A stretch of 64,000 nucleotides of DNA from an uncultured Bacteroides sp. (GCF_963676325.1 NZ_OY781099.1:930001-994000); one strand, 5' to 3'; positions 8,732 through 18,405 are shown, counted from the first letter of the stretch. The notes: generated by a model from the letters alone, not told the origin. A program made the numbers and translations.

Positions 8732-9930
8732 AACTTGTTTGGAAACTACTTCGTCAGCATATCAGCCTGCCTCAGTTAGCAGGTTTCTTCTTTGCCAATC
8801 TTTTTGGAATGATGATTGTTGCACTCAGTGTGCAGTTCTATAAAGACATTGCTCAGGTATTTACGGAAGGTGATAGCTTTATCAAGAAAGATTTCATCAT
8901 CGTAACCAAGAAAATTAATACTCTAAGTACCATAACCGGTGCAAGTAACTCTTTCTCTCAAGATGATATTGATGATGTAAAATCTCAGCCATTTGCTAAA
9001 AGTGTGGGCTCTTTTATGCCTTCTCAATTCTCAGTAACTGCAGGTTTTGGAATGCAGGAATCCGATTTTCATTTAGCCACAGAGATGTTTTTTGAGTCTG
9101 TACCAAATGAATATGTAGATGTAAGTCTTCAGAAATGGCACTTCAATGAAAATTCTCATTCTATTCCCATTATTCTTCCCCGTAACTATCTTAACCTATA
9201 TAACTTCGGTTTTGCACAGTCGCGCAGTCTTCCTAAATTATCGGAAGGACTGATGGGAATGATAAAGCTGGATGTGGTGATTAAAGGAAATAATAGTGTA
9301 GAGAAATACAAAGGGAATATAGTAGGTTTCTCAAGTCGTTTGAATACAATTCTTGTTCCTGAAGAGTTCATGACATGGGCAAACAAAACTTTTGCTCCCG
9401 AAAAGAATGTTCAGTCTTCCCGCCTGATCATGGAAGTTAAGAACCCTGCCGATGAGAAGATTGCTCAGTTCTTCCAAAAGAAAGGATATGAAACAGAAGA
9501 TAATAAACTGGATGCCGGTAAAACAACTTATTTTCTGAAGCTCATTACAGGTATTGTATTGGCTGTGGGATTACTAATTAGTGTTCTTTCATTCTATATC
9601 CTGATGCTCAGCATTTACCTGCTTTTGCAGAAGAATACCACCAAACTGGAAAACCTGTTACTTATAGGATATAGTCCTGGTCGTGTAGCCTTGCCTTATC
9701 AGATGCTTACACTGGGACTGAACTTCGTAGTTCTTATTCTGGCTATCGTATTGGTGTGCTGGGCACGTTCATATTATATGGGAGTAGTGTCTATGCTTTT
9801 CCCACAACTTCCAGCCGGAACAATAATCCCTGCCATCGTAATTGGAGTAACCTTGTTTGTAGTTGTTTCTTCTATGAATGTGGTAGCTATCAGAAAGAAA
9901 GTGCAATCTATCTGGATGCATAAATCATAA
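8728..9930 (+). CDS. FtsX/LolC-like ABC permease
   Basis: 400 residues with the four-segment layout of FtsX/MacB-type permeases: one membrane helix near the N-terminus (about 15-37), a large extracytoplasmic domain (about 40-265) and three helices in the last 130 residues (about 270-295, 325-350, 365-388). It is translationally coupled to the ATPase gene. Together with the preceding DUF4836 lipoprotein it may form an envelope machine acting on cell wall or lipoproteins; the substrate is unknown. It is not FtsX itself by any diagnostic motif I can see. A strong hairpin terminator follows directly. Confidence 0.85.
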   Translation: MKLVWKLLRQHISLPQLAGFFFANLFGMMIVALSVQFYKDIAQVFTEGDSFIKKDFIIVTKKINTLSTITGASNSFSQDDIDDVKSQPFAKSVGSFMPSQFSVTAGFGMQESDFHLATEMFFESVPNEYVDVSLQKWHFNENSHSIPIILPRNYLNLYNFGFAQSRSLPKLSEGLMGMIKLDVVIKGNNSVEKYKGNIVGFSSRLNTILVPEEFMTWANKTFAPEKNVQSSRLIMEVKNPADEKIAQFFQKKGYETEDNKLDAGKTTYFLKLITGIVLAVGLLISVLSFYILMLSIYLLLQKNTTKLENLLLIGYSPGRVALPYQMLTLGLNFVVLILAIVLVCWARSYYMGVVSMLFPQLPAGTIIPAIVIGVTLFVVVSSMNVVAIRKKVQSIWMHKS

Positions 9931-9942
9931 AATAAGACCTAT

Positions 9943-9998
9943 TAATACAAAATAGTCCAATAGCTATTCATATAGTCTGTTGGACTATTTTTGTATTA
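9943..9998. terminator. Long hairpin terminator
   Basis: AATACAAAATAGTCCAATAG pairs with a nearly perfect complement ending ACTATTTTTGTATT. It closes the ABC transporter operon. Confidence 0.85.
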
Positions 9999-10001
9999 TT
10001 A

Positions 10002-10468
10002 AAGCAATTACTTTCAAATCTGAGAAGTAGGGAATACCACCACATTGTGGAATATTACCTTTTGAATTTACCAAACAAATCACTTGAATATTGCCTGCAT
10101 ATATTAAGGACTTTACCGAATATTGCATATAAGTTGTGCATAAGCTGGTTGTAGCTTAATTGTTTTATCACTATTAAGATATTAATAATCAGTGCTATGT
10201 GCAACTTGTATTCTAACATCTATTTTATTATTAATTCCGCCAATAAGCTTTTAAGTAAATTTAAATTAAAATCAAAAAGGTAAGAATTAAAATCAAATAT
10301 GTTAATTAAGTTAAGATATAAATGTACAATTTTGCGTTTACTTTAGGTATTAAATGTATTTGATGATATGAGACACAAGTATATTTAGCTTAAAGTATTT
10401 GTAAATCAATTTATTTGCTTTATGAAATTAATTTTTTATAAAGTAAGTTTAGCCTAAATTAATATACT
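10002..10468. other. AT-rich intergenic region, no gene seen
   Basis: Very AT-rich. It contains the word GAATATT at 10050, 10086 and 10118, with related GAATA words at 10032 and 10064 (uneven spacing). It also has an imperfect inverted repeat, AAGTTGTGCATA (10131) with TATGTGCAACTT (10196). No convincing TAnnTTTG promoter is seen, so the regulation of the large pectate lyase gene downstream is unresolved. Confidence 0.5.
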
Positions 10469-13400
10469 ATGAAAAAAAAGCACTTATTAGGTCTTATTCT
10501 AATTTTATCGGTCTGTTTTATTTCACAGATTACTGCACAAAAACTGAAACGTTCAGTTTCTGCTAATCAATTAGTGTCAAATGACACATTAGCCTACACG
10601 GATTTTAATTCTAAACCTGGAGCTTTTACTACAGGAGATGTTTTTACCGCTTCGACTTCTAATGCTAACAAAGAAAAAAGCATAAATTCTATTGTTTTTG
10701 GTTCTGGACCCAATGGTCAACGTATAAACCTTAATGCTTCACAAAGTGCAAATCAGTTTGGTAGTGCTTCAACAACTTATGTGTCTGCTTCAGCGGTGGA
10801 TGATGGTGCCAATGCAGGTGCATTTAGTTTTTTGAAATCAGGTACTGGTGCCGGTGGAGGGTATATAATTATGCCTCAGGTGCAGGGTCCAGCTGATGTA
10901 ACTATTTGGAGTTGTGGAGCAAATACAAGCTCTCAGCAAAAATATATTGTTTATTTTAGTACAGATGATGGTGGTACCTGGATTCCTCAAGATACATGCA
11001 TTATTACCACAAATAAACTCATATATAAGAATATATATTCGTACTCAGGCACGGGCAATCTTAAAGTTAAAATTACTTGTGCCACATCAAGTAGCTCAAA
11101 TTGTAATCTTTATATTTATGATGTTCTGATTACAAAGCGTCCTTCTATAATCAGAACATCAGAAGCAGGGACTGATAATCAGACAGTTTCACTTGGTCAA
11201 TCAATTTCTAATATTGCATATTCGTGGGGAAGTATAGCTACCTCGGCTTCTGTTTCATGGATTGGTACGGCAGATACTAATACTCCTCCAAATGGTCTTG
11301 TTGTGACAACGGATAATGCAGCGAAAATGCTGACAATTTCAGGTACACCTACAGTGGCAGGCTCTTATGGCTTTAATGTTATTTCAACAAATGGAACAAT
11401 CTTTTCTGATATCTTATCTGCAAAAATAAATGTTGTGGCAACTCCAATTCCATTAATAAATCAAATTTCAGAATCCGGAACTCAGACACAAAAAGTAATG
11501 ACAGGGAATGTAATGACTAATTTGGCTTATAAATGGGGAGGATCTGCAACTTCAGCTTCTATAATCTGGACAGGAACGGTCAATCCCAATACTCCTCCTG
11601 ATGGCATCTCTATAGCAGTTGATAAGAATCTAAGTACACTAACAATCTCAGGAACACCTACAACAGCCGGTTCATACGGTTGTACTATTACTTCGACAGA
11701 TGGAACTCAAACGAGCACTCCATTAACTGCAACTTTAGCAGTAATTCCACCTCCTTCAATTGTTTTGACTTCAGCTGCTGCAACTACTAGCCAAGTAGTT
11801 TCTTTTAGCCAATCTATTTCCAATATTGTTTATGCTTTGGAAGGTTCTGCTACGACGGCAAATATTTCATGGACAGGTACTTCGAATTCTACAATTGCTC
11901 CTGCAGGTGTAAAAGTTGTAGCGGATAACGATGCCAAAACGCTAACTATTTCAGGAGCACCTATGAATATAGGTTCTTATGGTTTTAAGATTAATGCAAT
12001 TTACGAAACTGCAACATCTGATACAATAGCTGGTGTAATTAAGGTTGGTACAGCATCAAATATGCTTCCTTCTTTTCCTGGTGCGGTTGGATTCGGATCT
12101 CATGCCACCGGTGGTCGTGGAGGAACGGTTTATCATGTTACTAACCTTAACGATAGTGGTGAAGGTTCTCTTCGTGATGCGGTAAGTGTTTCTAATCGTA
12201 TAATAGTATTCGATGTAAGTGGTTATATCAGTTTAACATCTGCTATTTCTGCAAAGAGTAATCTTACTATTGCCGGACAAACAGCTCCGGGTGAAGGTAT
12301 TGCAATAAAAAGTGGTGAGCTTTCTTTTGCTAAGTCGTCAAATGTAATCTGCCGTCATATCCGTGTTCGTCCGGGAAGTGAAACCGAGAGTAGTGGAGAT
12401 GATGCATTGAGTTTGTATCTTGCCAATAATGTTATTCTTGATCATTGTTCTTTTGAATTTGCGCCATGGAACAATATTGATGGAGTAAGTGATAATACTG
12501 CTGTTTCACCGGTAACTAATATAACTTTTCAGAGTTGTATTATTGCAAATCCTACAGGACAGCAGTTCGGAGCACACTGTGAGTCAGTAGGTAGTAACTG
12601 GACATTCTATAAGAATATTTTTGCTAATTCACACAACCGCAATCCATTAGCTAAGATTAATGATACCTATGCAAATAATGTACTTTATAACTGCTCTGCA
12701 GGATATACCACACACTCAGGTACAAGTTTTAAACATGATATTGTAAATAACTACTTTGTTTTTGGACCAGCTTCAACTGGAACGGATAATAGCTGGTTTC
12801 AGGTTGACAATAACCAAAGTATATATTGTTCAGGTAATATGAAAGACATGAATCTGGATGGCGTGCTCAATGGAGCAGAGACTACCCCGTATTGGTATCA
12901 GGGAGGAGGAACAGTTCTCACCTCTCCATGGACTGATCTGACAAATGCAATGCCTATTTACAGCGCAGCAACAGCTTTCCGTATTGCAGCTTCCACAGCC
13001 GGAACTCTTCCTTATGACCAAACTGATTCTCTGATCATTAATCAAGTTAAAACCATTGGTTCGGGAACAACAGGATATGTTGTCGGAACAACCGGCCCCG
13101 ATTCAGGATTATATACAAGTCAGGCACAGACAGGTCTTGATAATAACGGTTATGGTCTAATCAGAAGCGGAAACAAAGATCTTGATACAGATAATGATGG
13201 TATGCCTGATTATTGGGAAAAAGCTAACGGCTCAGATGTAAACGTTAATGATGCTATGCAAATCGCCTCTGATGGTTATACGTTGATAGAGCATTATATT
13301 AACTGGCTGGCAGAATTTCATGCCGTGGCAAACAGTAATGCATCATTAGATATTGATCTTTTAAAATATTTGGGAGGCTTTAGTTCGGTTTCTCCTACCT

Positions 13401-13837
13401 TCACAATAAATGAATGTACTAATGGAACTGCTACTATTCAGGCCGATGGACATACTGTTCGTTTTAATCCGTCATCAGACTTTACGGGTATTGCTAACAT
13501 TAAATTTACCATTGCTGGTAATGACGACACTTCTTATTCAAGTAGCATCTCGGTTGTTGTTACCACTACAAATAAATCAACGTCTTTAATTGCAAATCCA
13601 ATTGATAATATTAGTATTTATCCAAATCCAACATCCAAGTTGTTGATGTTTACAAATACGGATGGCGGTGCTTTTGAAGTTTATGATACATTGGGATGCA
13701 TGTTGCTGAAAGGACAAACAACTCAGTTTGGAGCTGTTCAGCAAGTTGATGTATCAAAATTGCATAATGGTATTTATATTCTTAAGGTACAAGCTGACGG
13801 TAAAAAAATAAATTTCCGTTTTATTAAAAGATCATAG
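10469..13837 (+). CDS. Large secreted pectate lyase (PL1-like) with Ig-like repeats and T9SS-type C-terminal domain
   Basis: 1122 residues. In order: signal peptide (about 1-23); N-terminal beta-sandwich (about 45-222); three homologous Ig-like repeats of about 100 residues (about 224-325, 330-425, 428-525), each with SISNIAY-like and LTISGTPTxAGSYG motifs; a right-handed parallel beta-helix pectate lyase (about 531-830) starting PSFPGAVGFGSHATGGRGG, with LTIAGQTAPGEGIAI and VILDHCSFEF; a calcium-binding DTDNDGMPDYWEKA near 904; a cadherin-like region (about 970-1035); and a type IX sorting-like domain (about 1046-1122) with ISIYPNPTSK and HNGIYILKV. It would cleave polygalacturonate by beta-elimination at the cell surface or outside. 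The lyase core resembles that of the gene at 57685, but domain architecture and flanks differ. Confidence 0.88.
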   Translation: MKKKHLLGLILILSVCFISQITAQKLKRSVSANQLVSNDTLAYTDFNSKPGAFTTGDVFTASTSNANKEKSINSIVFGSGPNGQRINLNASQSANQFGSASTTYVSASAVDDGANAGAFSFLKSGTGAGGGYIIMPQVQGPADVTIWSCGANTSSQQKYIVYFSTDDGGTWIPQDTCIITTNKLIYKNIYSYSGTGNLKVKITCATSSSSNCNLYIYDVLITKRPSIIRTSEAGTDNQTVSLGQSISNIAYSWGSIATSASVSWIGTADTNTPPNGLVVTTDNAAKMLTISGTPTVAGSYGFNVISTNGTIFSDILSAKINVVATPIPLINQISESGTQTQKVMTGNVMTNLAYKWGGSATSASIIWTGTVNPNTPPDGISIAVDKNLSTLTISGTPTTAGSYGCTITSTDGTQTSTPLTATLAVIPPPSIVLTSAAATTSQVVSFSQSISNIVYALEGSATTANISWTGTSNSTIAPAGVKVVADNDAKTLTISGAPMNIGSYGFKINAIYETATSDTIAGVIKVGTASNMLPSFPGAVGFGSHATGGRGGTVYHVTNLNDSGEGSLRDAVSVSNRIIVFDVSGYISLTSAISAKSNLTIAGQTAPGEGIAIKSGELSFAKSSNVICRHIRVRPGSETESSGDDALSLYLANNVILDHCSFEFAPWNNIDGVSDNTAVSPVTNITFQSCIIANPTGQQFGAHCESVGSNWTFYKNIFANSHNRNPLAKINDTYANNVLYNCSAGYTTHSGTSFKHDIVNNYFVFGPASTGTDNSWFQVDNNQSIYCSGNMKDMNLDGVLNGAETTPYWYQGGGTVLTSPWTDLTNAMPIYSAATAFRIAASTAGTLPYDQTDSLIINQVKTIGSGTTGYVVGTTGPDSGLYTSQAQTGLDNNGYGLIRSGNKDLDTDNDGMPDYWEKANGSDVNVNDAMQIASDGYTLIEHYINWLAEFHAVANSNASLDIDLLKYLGGFSSVSPTFTINECTNGTATIQADGHTVRFNPSSDFTGIANIKFTIAGNDDTSYSSSISVVVTTTNKSTSLIANPIDNISIYPNPTSKLLMFTNTDGGAFEVYDTLGCMLLKGQTTQFGAVQQVDVSKLHNGIYILKVQADGKKINFRFIKRS

Positions 13838-13900
13838 ATATTTAGATAAATATACCACATAGATTGTTGTGCGGAATTTTTTTTTGTGCAGCAATCTGCT

Positions 13901-14008
13901 ACCTGCCACCATTTTTATATAATTCCCCCTTTTAATAGGCTTTTGCACTAGTGGCAGATAAATTTTTGATACAATTTATCTACCACTAAAATTGGCTATC
14001 TGCCACTA
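13901..14008. repeat. ATCTGCCACTA-type repeats, mixed orientation
   Basis: In the 733-bp gene-free space 13838-14570, the motif ATCTGCCACTA or close variants occurs at 13901 (ACCTGCCACCA), 13949 (inverted, TAGTGGCAGAT), 13978 (ATCTACCACTA) and 13998 (exact). The last two are 20 bp apart. The inverted copy and the 13978 copy could fold together. The same word forms the stem of the terminator at 20730-20770. The rest of the intergenic region is AT-rich with a second array at 14100. Confidence 0.65.
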
Positions 14009-14099
14009 AATCCGTCAGGTTTTCGATAAATATCACGCCGGAGCATAACAGAACTCTGGTTTACTTTTAAAAAAATCACTAGACTAGTTTTTGTATCCT

Positions 14100-14149
14100 T
14101 GTACAAAACAATTAATTCTTTTGTACAGAAGAAAGATTTGTTTTGTACA
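14100..14149. repeat. TGTACA array, 3 units, 22 bp period
   Basis: TGTACA at 14100, 14122 and 14144, exactly 22 bp apart, flanked by T-rich left and A-rich right sequence. Same type as 2373-2443 and 32932-33003. About 400 bp of AT-rich DNA without any feature I can support separates it from the pilin gene. Confidence 0.8.
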
Positions 14150-14570
14150 ACACTGCATAAATATCATTCCTGAGAAATATAATATCCCGGGAGATATGTA
14201 AAAAACTTCGCCGTCTTTGTAATATTGTCATTTTTTATCTTTTTATAATTATATGAAATAGTAAAGACTATTAAATTTTAAATAATAAAAACTGATTTAT
14301 AAAACAAGACTATTTTGTGCACTATTCTTTCTGTGTTTTAACTTGTTTTATAACTAATGTTTATGTCTGCGCATTGTGAGATCCTTTGATTTATAGCTTT
14401 TTATTCGTTTTGGTTAATATTTATTAATGATATAACAATTGATTTGGAATTCTTATTGAATGGAAAACATTATATATTAGTAGGTGTTTTATTTATAAAT
14501 AGTTATTGTTTAAAGAAAATTTTACAGAGAATATGTGTCAATAAAAATTTAATTTAAAACATGGTTGATT

Positions 14571-15707
14571 ATGAAAAACAGATTTTTTTTATTAGTAGGA
14601 ATTGGAGTTCTGTTAGCTATGAGCTCTTGTTCAAGGGATAATGATCCTTTAGTTGTTAAGCGTGGTGAACCGGCAACGTTGAAGTTGACCTTAAAGGGTA
14701 CAGATGTAAATACGCGTGCGATTACTCCTGTAGTTTCTCAAACAGAAGAAAATGAAGTTAACCGAGTTACTGTAGGATTATTTAAAACAAATAGTGGTGA
14801 AGTAGGTAAAACTGATATCATAAAAGAATTTGTATTCGCTGATGGTAATCCTACTACTATTGAAATAAAGGGAGCTATAATACATGGTACTGCTGATGAT
14901 GGTAATCGCGATGTCGTTGTTGTAGCTAATGCTGATGAAAATACTTTTGCAGGTGCAGCAACTAAAACAGAATTTCTATCAAGACTTATTAACTTGAAAC
15001 AAACTATGACTAATCTTCCAATGGTTGGTGATGGAAATAAAACACTGAGTACAGATATTGTTAATCCTGCTAAACTGACTATCAATTTAACCCGCATGGT
15101 AGCGCGCGTTCAATTAAGTAGCTTAAGTACTGATTTTGATCCTGCGGGACAATACCCTAATGCAAAATTTAAAGCTGATGGAATTTATTTATATAAAGCT
15201 AATGGAACATCCCAAGCAAATGGTACTGTTTCAAATCCATTAGATGGGTGGATATATCAAGATCCTATTAGTCTTGCGTATACTCTAAGAGATGTTTTTT
15301 CTACTCCATTTGAAGTTCCAAAGTCACCAGCATACACAATAAATCATTATTTCTATACATTTCCGAATGAATTTCCTTCTCCAATAGATCTAACTTTTGA
15401 TGATGCTACAAGACTTGTAATTAGAGGAACCTTTGATAATGATGGTGATTTTAATACAACAAGCGATCAGAGTACTAGTTTTTATCCAGTGGTGGTTAAT
15501 CGTATATTGCGTCAATTAACACCAGCAGAAATAGCTGGAGGCAACTACAATACTGGTATAAAACGTAATACAATATATTCCATTTCTGTTGTAATTAAAA
15601 ATAAGGGTGTTGATAATCCTTATATTATAATTGATCCAGGTTATCTTATTATCACTTTAGAACCTCAGGATTGGCTTTTGACTATTGATCAGCCTGTTGA
15701 TTTTTAA
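14571..15707 (+). CDS. FimA/Mfa1-like type V pilus subunit (fimbrillin)
   Basis: 378 residues from the ATG at 14571. Lipoprotein signal with lipobox AMSSC (Cys20), then a propeptide containing PATLKLTLKGTDVNTRA. Arg49 is the likely site where an Arg-specific protease removes the propeptide, as in Porphyromonas FimA/Mfa1. Two beta-rich domains follow, and the C-terminus ITLEPQDWLLTIDQPVDF has the pattern of a donor strand. By analogy the precursor is exported by Sec, lipidated, taken to the outer membrane, cleaved and polymerised by strand exchange. A hairpin terminator separates it from the tip-like gene, which may raise pilin over tip expression. The family is clear; whether it is the shaft or an accessory pilin is not. 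Confidence 0.82.
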   Translation: MKNRFFLLVGIGVLLAMSSCSRDNDPLVVKRGEPATLKLTLKGTDVNTRAITPVVSQTEENEVNRVTVGLFKTNSGEVGKTDIIKEFVFADGNPTTIEIKGAIIHGTADDGNRDVVVVANADENTFAGAATKTEFLSRLINLKQTMTNLPMVGDGNKTLSTDIVNPAKLTINLTRMVARVQLSSLSTDFDPAGQYPNAKFKADGIYLYKANGTSQANGTVSNPLDGWIYQDPISLAYTLRDVFSTPFEVPKSPAYTINHYFYTFPNEFPSPIDLTFDDATRLVIRGTFDNDGDFNTTSDQSTSFYPVVVNRILRQLTPAEIAGGNYNTGIKRNTIYSISVVIKNKGVDNPYIIIDPGYLIITLEPQDWLLTIDQPVDF

Positions 15708-15739
15708 GACTTGATCAATAGCAATTAAAGAACTAATAT

Positions 15740-15786
15740 AAAAGGCAGATTTCAATAACTTCTTGCCCATGATAAATCTGCCTTTT
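15740..15786 (+). terminator. Terminator/attenuator between pilin and tip-like gene
   Basis: AAAAGGCAGATTT (15740) pairs with AAATCTGCCTTTT (15774), giving a perfect 13-bp stem ending in Ts. It sits between two co-directional genes of one pilus locus, so partial read-through would set the subunit ratio. Confidence 0.8.
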
Positions 15787-15811
15787 CATATATTTTTAAA
15801 TAGACCTAATT

Positions 15812-17950
15812 ATGTATTCTGTAAGAAGAATTAAAGCGTTTTTACATTTGCCCAATGTCTGCGCTTTATTAATGGCTTTTACTGTTAGTCTGTTTATTTG
15901 CGGGTGTACAGACGATAGACCGGTTAGTTACTCAACACTTCCGGACGGGAATAGTGATGCCGTTATTTCTCTGAATATAAAACAACAAGCCTCTGATTTG
16001 CTTAGAACCCGCGCCGTTGATGAAAATATTATTTCAAATCTTTATATATTGGTTTATAATGGCAATGGAAGCTTAATAGGCTATCATTATTTAAGTTCAT
16101 ATACATCAAGTAATTCAATTCAGATGGATGTTATCAGTGGAACTAACTGCACTATTTATGCAATAGCCAATTTAGGAAGTACTCCAGTTCTGAACCCACA
16201 AACAGCAGATACTGAATCTGCTTTAAAAGCAATGATGTGTGGTCCGATTACGACTTTGAACGGAGTAATTACTAATGAACGATTAACGATGAGTGGGAGT
16301 ATAAAAGGAATTACTTTATTAGGTAAAGGTAGTACAAATTATGTAAATACGGTTGGTACCATAAACATTTCACGACTCGTTGCGAAAAACACTTTTACTG
16401 TAACTTCTATTCCCGGTATTAACATAACAGGATACTCCATAAAGAATTTACCTAAGTATGAATACTTGATTGCTCGTCCCAATGCAAATGAATCTTCTGC
16501 AGATGATATTGCCGTTGGAGATGATGCTCAGACAAGTGAAAAATTTGATGTTCTGAATTTACCACCTTCTTCTATCAATAATCTTATTTTTTATATGTTT
16601 GAAAATAGGAGGGGCGGTCGTGTAGATGTAAATGGAAGTATGGGTACACTTACAGATCAAAAAGAGAAAAGAATGTATGCTCCCAGTAATGCTACCTATA
16701 TTGAAATATATGCTACGGGAACTCCTGCTTCAACTGATGTGAGGGCTAGGTTTATCTCAGCTTCCTATCGCATTTATCTAGGTGCAGATAATTGCCAAAA
16801 TTTTAATGTAAAACGAAATGGTAGCTATAATTATATTGTAAACATTTATGGTGCAACAGATATTGATACACGTGTTACAAAGGTATCTTCACCATCGAAT
16901 TGCTATATTGTACCTCCTAACAGAGCGGTTATATTCCCAGTGTCACGAGCAAATCAGGATGGAACTACCCGCATAGCAAATGTTAATAGCGGATGGACTA
17001 CTGAATTACTTTGGACGGATAAACCAGATCCTCTTTCATCTGATGGAACGGTTAAAACAGTAACAGCACAATTTGCTGATGGTACAATAAAGGTAGAGAC
17101 TGGCAGTACAGAAGGTAATGCTGTAGTTGTTGCGAAGGTGAATGGCGTTATTGTTTGGTCATGGCATATTTGGGTAACTAGTTATGACCCAAATACAACA
17201 AACATATCATATAATAATGGAACAAAAACTACTGTTTTTATGGACCGAAATTTGGGCGCAATTAATAATTCACCTCAGAATATTGGTTCTATGGGACTTA
17301 TATATCAATGGGGAAGAAAAGATCCATTTCCTGGATCTTCAAGTTATTCGGCTTCACAAGAACCAACCGTTTATGGTACTAATTCTCCTGTAATTAATAT
17401 ATTACAAACTCCTAGAACGCTAAGTCCTTCACATCCTGATGCTCCACCCAATAATATTGAGAATAGCATAAAAAACCCTTCTACATATTACCGTAAAAAT
17501 GAAGATACACAGAGTTCTAACGAGTATGACTGGTATTCAACAACAGGAACGCATGACGACTCATTATGGGGCGGAAATAATTCAAAATCGGTTTACGATC
17601 CATCTCCCGAAGGATGGCGGGTTCCTAAATCAGGAAATGAAACAGCATCTCCCTGGTATGGGCTAAATTATATAGGATTGACATATAACTATGGATATAA
17701 TTGGTCGTCATCTGTAGGGTGGTATCCAGCAAGTGGTTATAGGACTTATAGAACTGGAAATCTTACCAATATTGGCAATTATGGTGTCTATTGGTCTGCT
17801 TCAATTGCTCCAATTATGGTACATAAGAGCGATGTATATCTATTATATTTTAGAGATGGAAATGTAGTTCCTGATTATATTTTTGAAAAAAAAGAATTGG
17901 ACGATTATTTTCGCGCAAGCGGTTTTTCAATCCGTTGTGTAAAAGAATAA
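15812..17950 (+). CDS. Type V pilus tip/accessory-like lipoprotein with paralogous C-terminal domain
   Basis: 712 residues. Lipoprotein signal ending LFICGC (Cys32), followed by a short propeptide with LLRTRAVDE. Arg65/Arg67 would be the Arg-protease site, like Arg49 in the neighbouring pilin. Residues about 68-350 are pilin-like beta domains (ISNLYILVYNGNGSLIGYHY). A BACON/Ig-like strand region lies around 370-450. From about 476 (VFMDRNLGAINN) to the end is the Fibrobacter succinogenes major paralogous-type domain (YWSASIAP, FSIRCVKE), often found at the tip end of such proteins. Likely a tip adhesin analogous to Mfa3-5, judged by position and architecture only. Confidence 0.75.
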   Translation: MYSVRRIKAFLHLPNVCALLMAFTVSLFICGCTDDRPVSYSTLPDGNSDAVISLNIKQQASDLLRTRAVDENIISNLYILVYNGNGSLIGYHYLSSYTSSNSIQMDVISGTNCTIYAIANLGSTPVLNPQTADTESALKAMMCGPITTLNGVITNERLTMSGSIKGITLLGKGSTNYVNTVGTINISRLVAKNTFTVTSIPGINITGYSIKNLPKYEYLIARPNANESSADDIAVGDDAQTSEKFDVLNLPPSSINNLIFYMFENRRGGRVDVNGSMGTLTDQKEKRMYAPSNATYIEIYATGTPASTDVRARFISASYRIYLGADNCQNFNVKRNGSYNYIVNIYGATDIDTRVTKVSSPSNCYIVPPNRAVIFPVSRANQDGTTRIANVNSGWTTELLWTDKPDPLSSDGTVKTVTAQFADGTIKVETGSTEGNAVVVAKVNGVIVWSWHIWVTSYDPNTTNISYNNGTKTTVFMDRNLGAINNSPQNIGSMGLIYQWGRKDPFPGSSSYSASQEPTVYGTNSPVINILQTPRTLSPSHPDAPPNNIENSIKNPSTYYRKNEDTQSSNEYDWYSTTGTHDDSLWGGNNSKSVYDPSPEGWRVPKSGNETASPWYGLNYIGLTYNYGYNWSSSVGWYPASGYRTYRTGNLTNIGNYGVYWSASIAPIMVHKSDVYLLYFRDGNVVPDYIFEKKELDDYFRASGFSIRCVKE

Positions 17951-17973
17951 CCAGAGAGTAAATACTTATTGAT

Positions 17974-18339
17974 ATGAATAAGCAAGGTGATAAATATAAA
18001 CTATTGATAAAACTCAGCAAACATGATGCTTTCTGGCGCATGGATGCTGAGGACTATCCAAAGTTTATGAATTATATAAGCCATTATTTCCGGGAGTGTG
18101 ACCACTTACCTGATGATGTATCTCATAAAGTGATTTATGCAGAGATTCCTGAAGAAGAAGTGGGTGCTGTTTGTTCGTTTTATGGAGTGTTTTCTCCCGA
18201 TAAAGATACATTATTATTGGCTGAACTATGCCCTGGTTATTTAAACTTTCCTAGTGAGAATCCTTTTACCCTGCGCTTGTGGGTTATGGCAGAAGAAGGG
18301 CAATCCTATTTTATTCCAGCAAGAATGGAATTCAGATAA
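17974..18339 (+). CDS. Unrecognised 121-residue protein in the pilus locus
   Basis: I do not recognise this gene. It encodes 121 residues without a signal peptide, with a mixed charged/aromatic composition (LIKLSKHDAFWRMDAEDYPK) and three cysteines. It begins 23 bp after the tip-like gene and is followed 66 bp later by the miniature pilin gene, so it is probably transcribed with the pilus genes. A cytoplasmic location would be odd for a pilus component; it may instead regulate or be an unrelated passenger. Coding is supported by an intact frame and a normal start only. Confidence 0.55.
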   Translation: MNKQGDKYKLLIKLSKHDAFWRMDAEDYPKFMNYISHYFRECDHLPDDVSHKVIYAEIPEEEVGAVCSFYGVFSPDKDTLLLAELCPGYLNFPSENPFTLRLWVMAEEGQSYFIPARMEFR

Positions 18340-18405
18340 ATGGAATATTGCTATTGATCGTGTTTTATAACGGCCTAAATATTTATCTAATTAATCAAAA
18401 GCACC

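Noticed and set aside
10031..10124. GAATATT words upstream of the large pectate lyase as a further periodic array
   Set aside because: Spacings (18, 14, 22, 32 bp) are irregular and AT-rich words are expected by composition here.
13838..13920. Terminator-like T-run after the large pectate lyase
   Set aside because: A run of nine Ts is present but the flanking stem (around TTGTGC/GCA) pairs only weakly, so no terminator is called.
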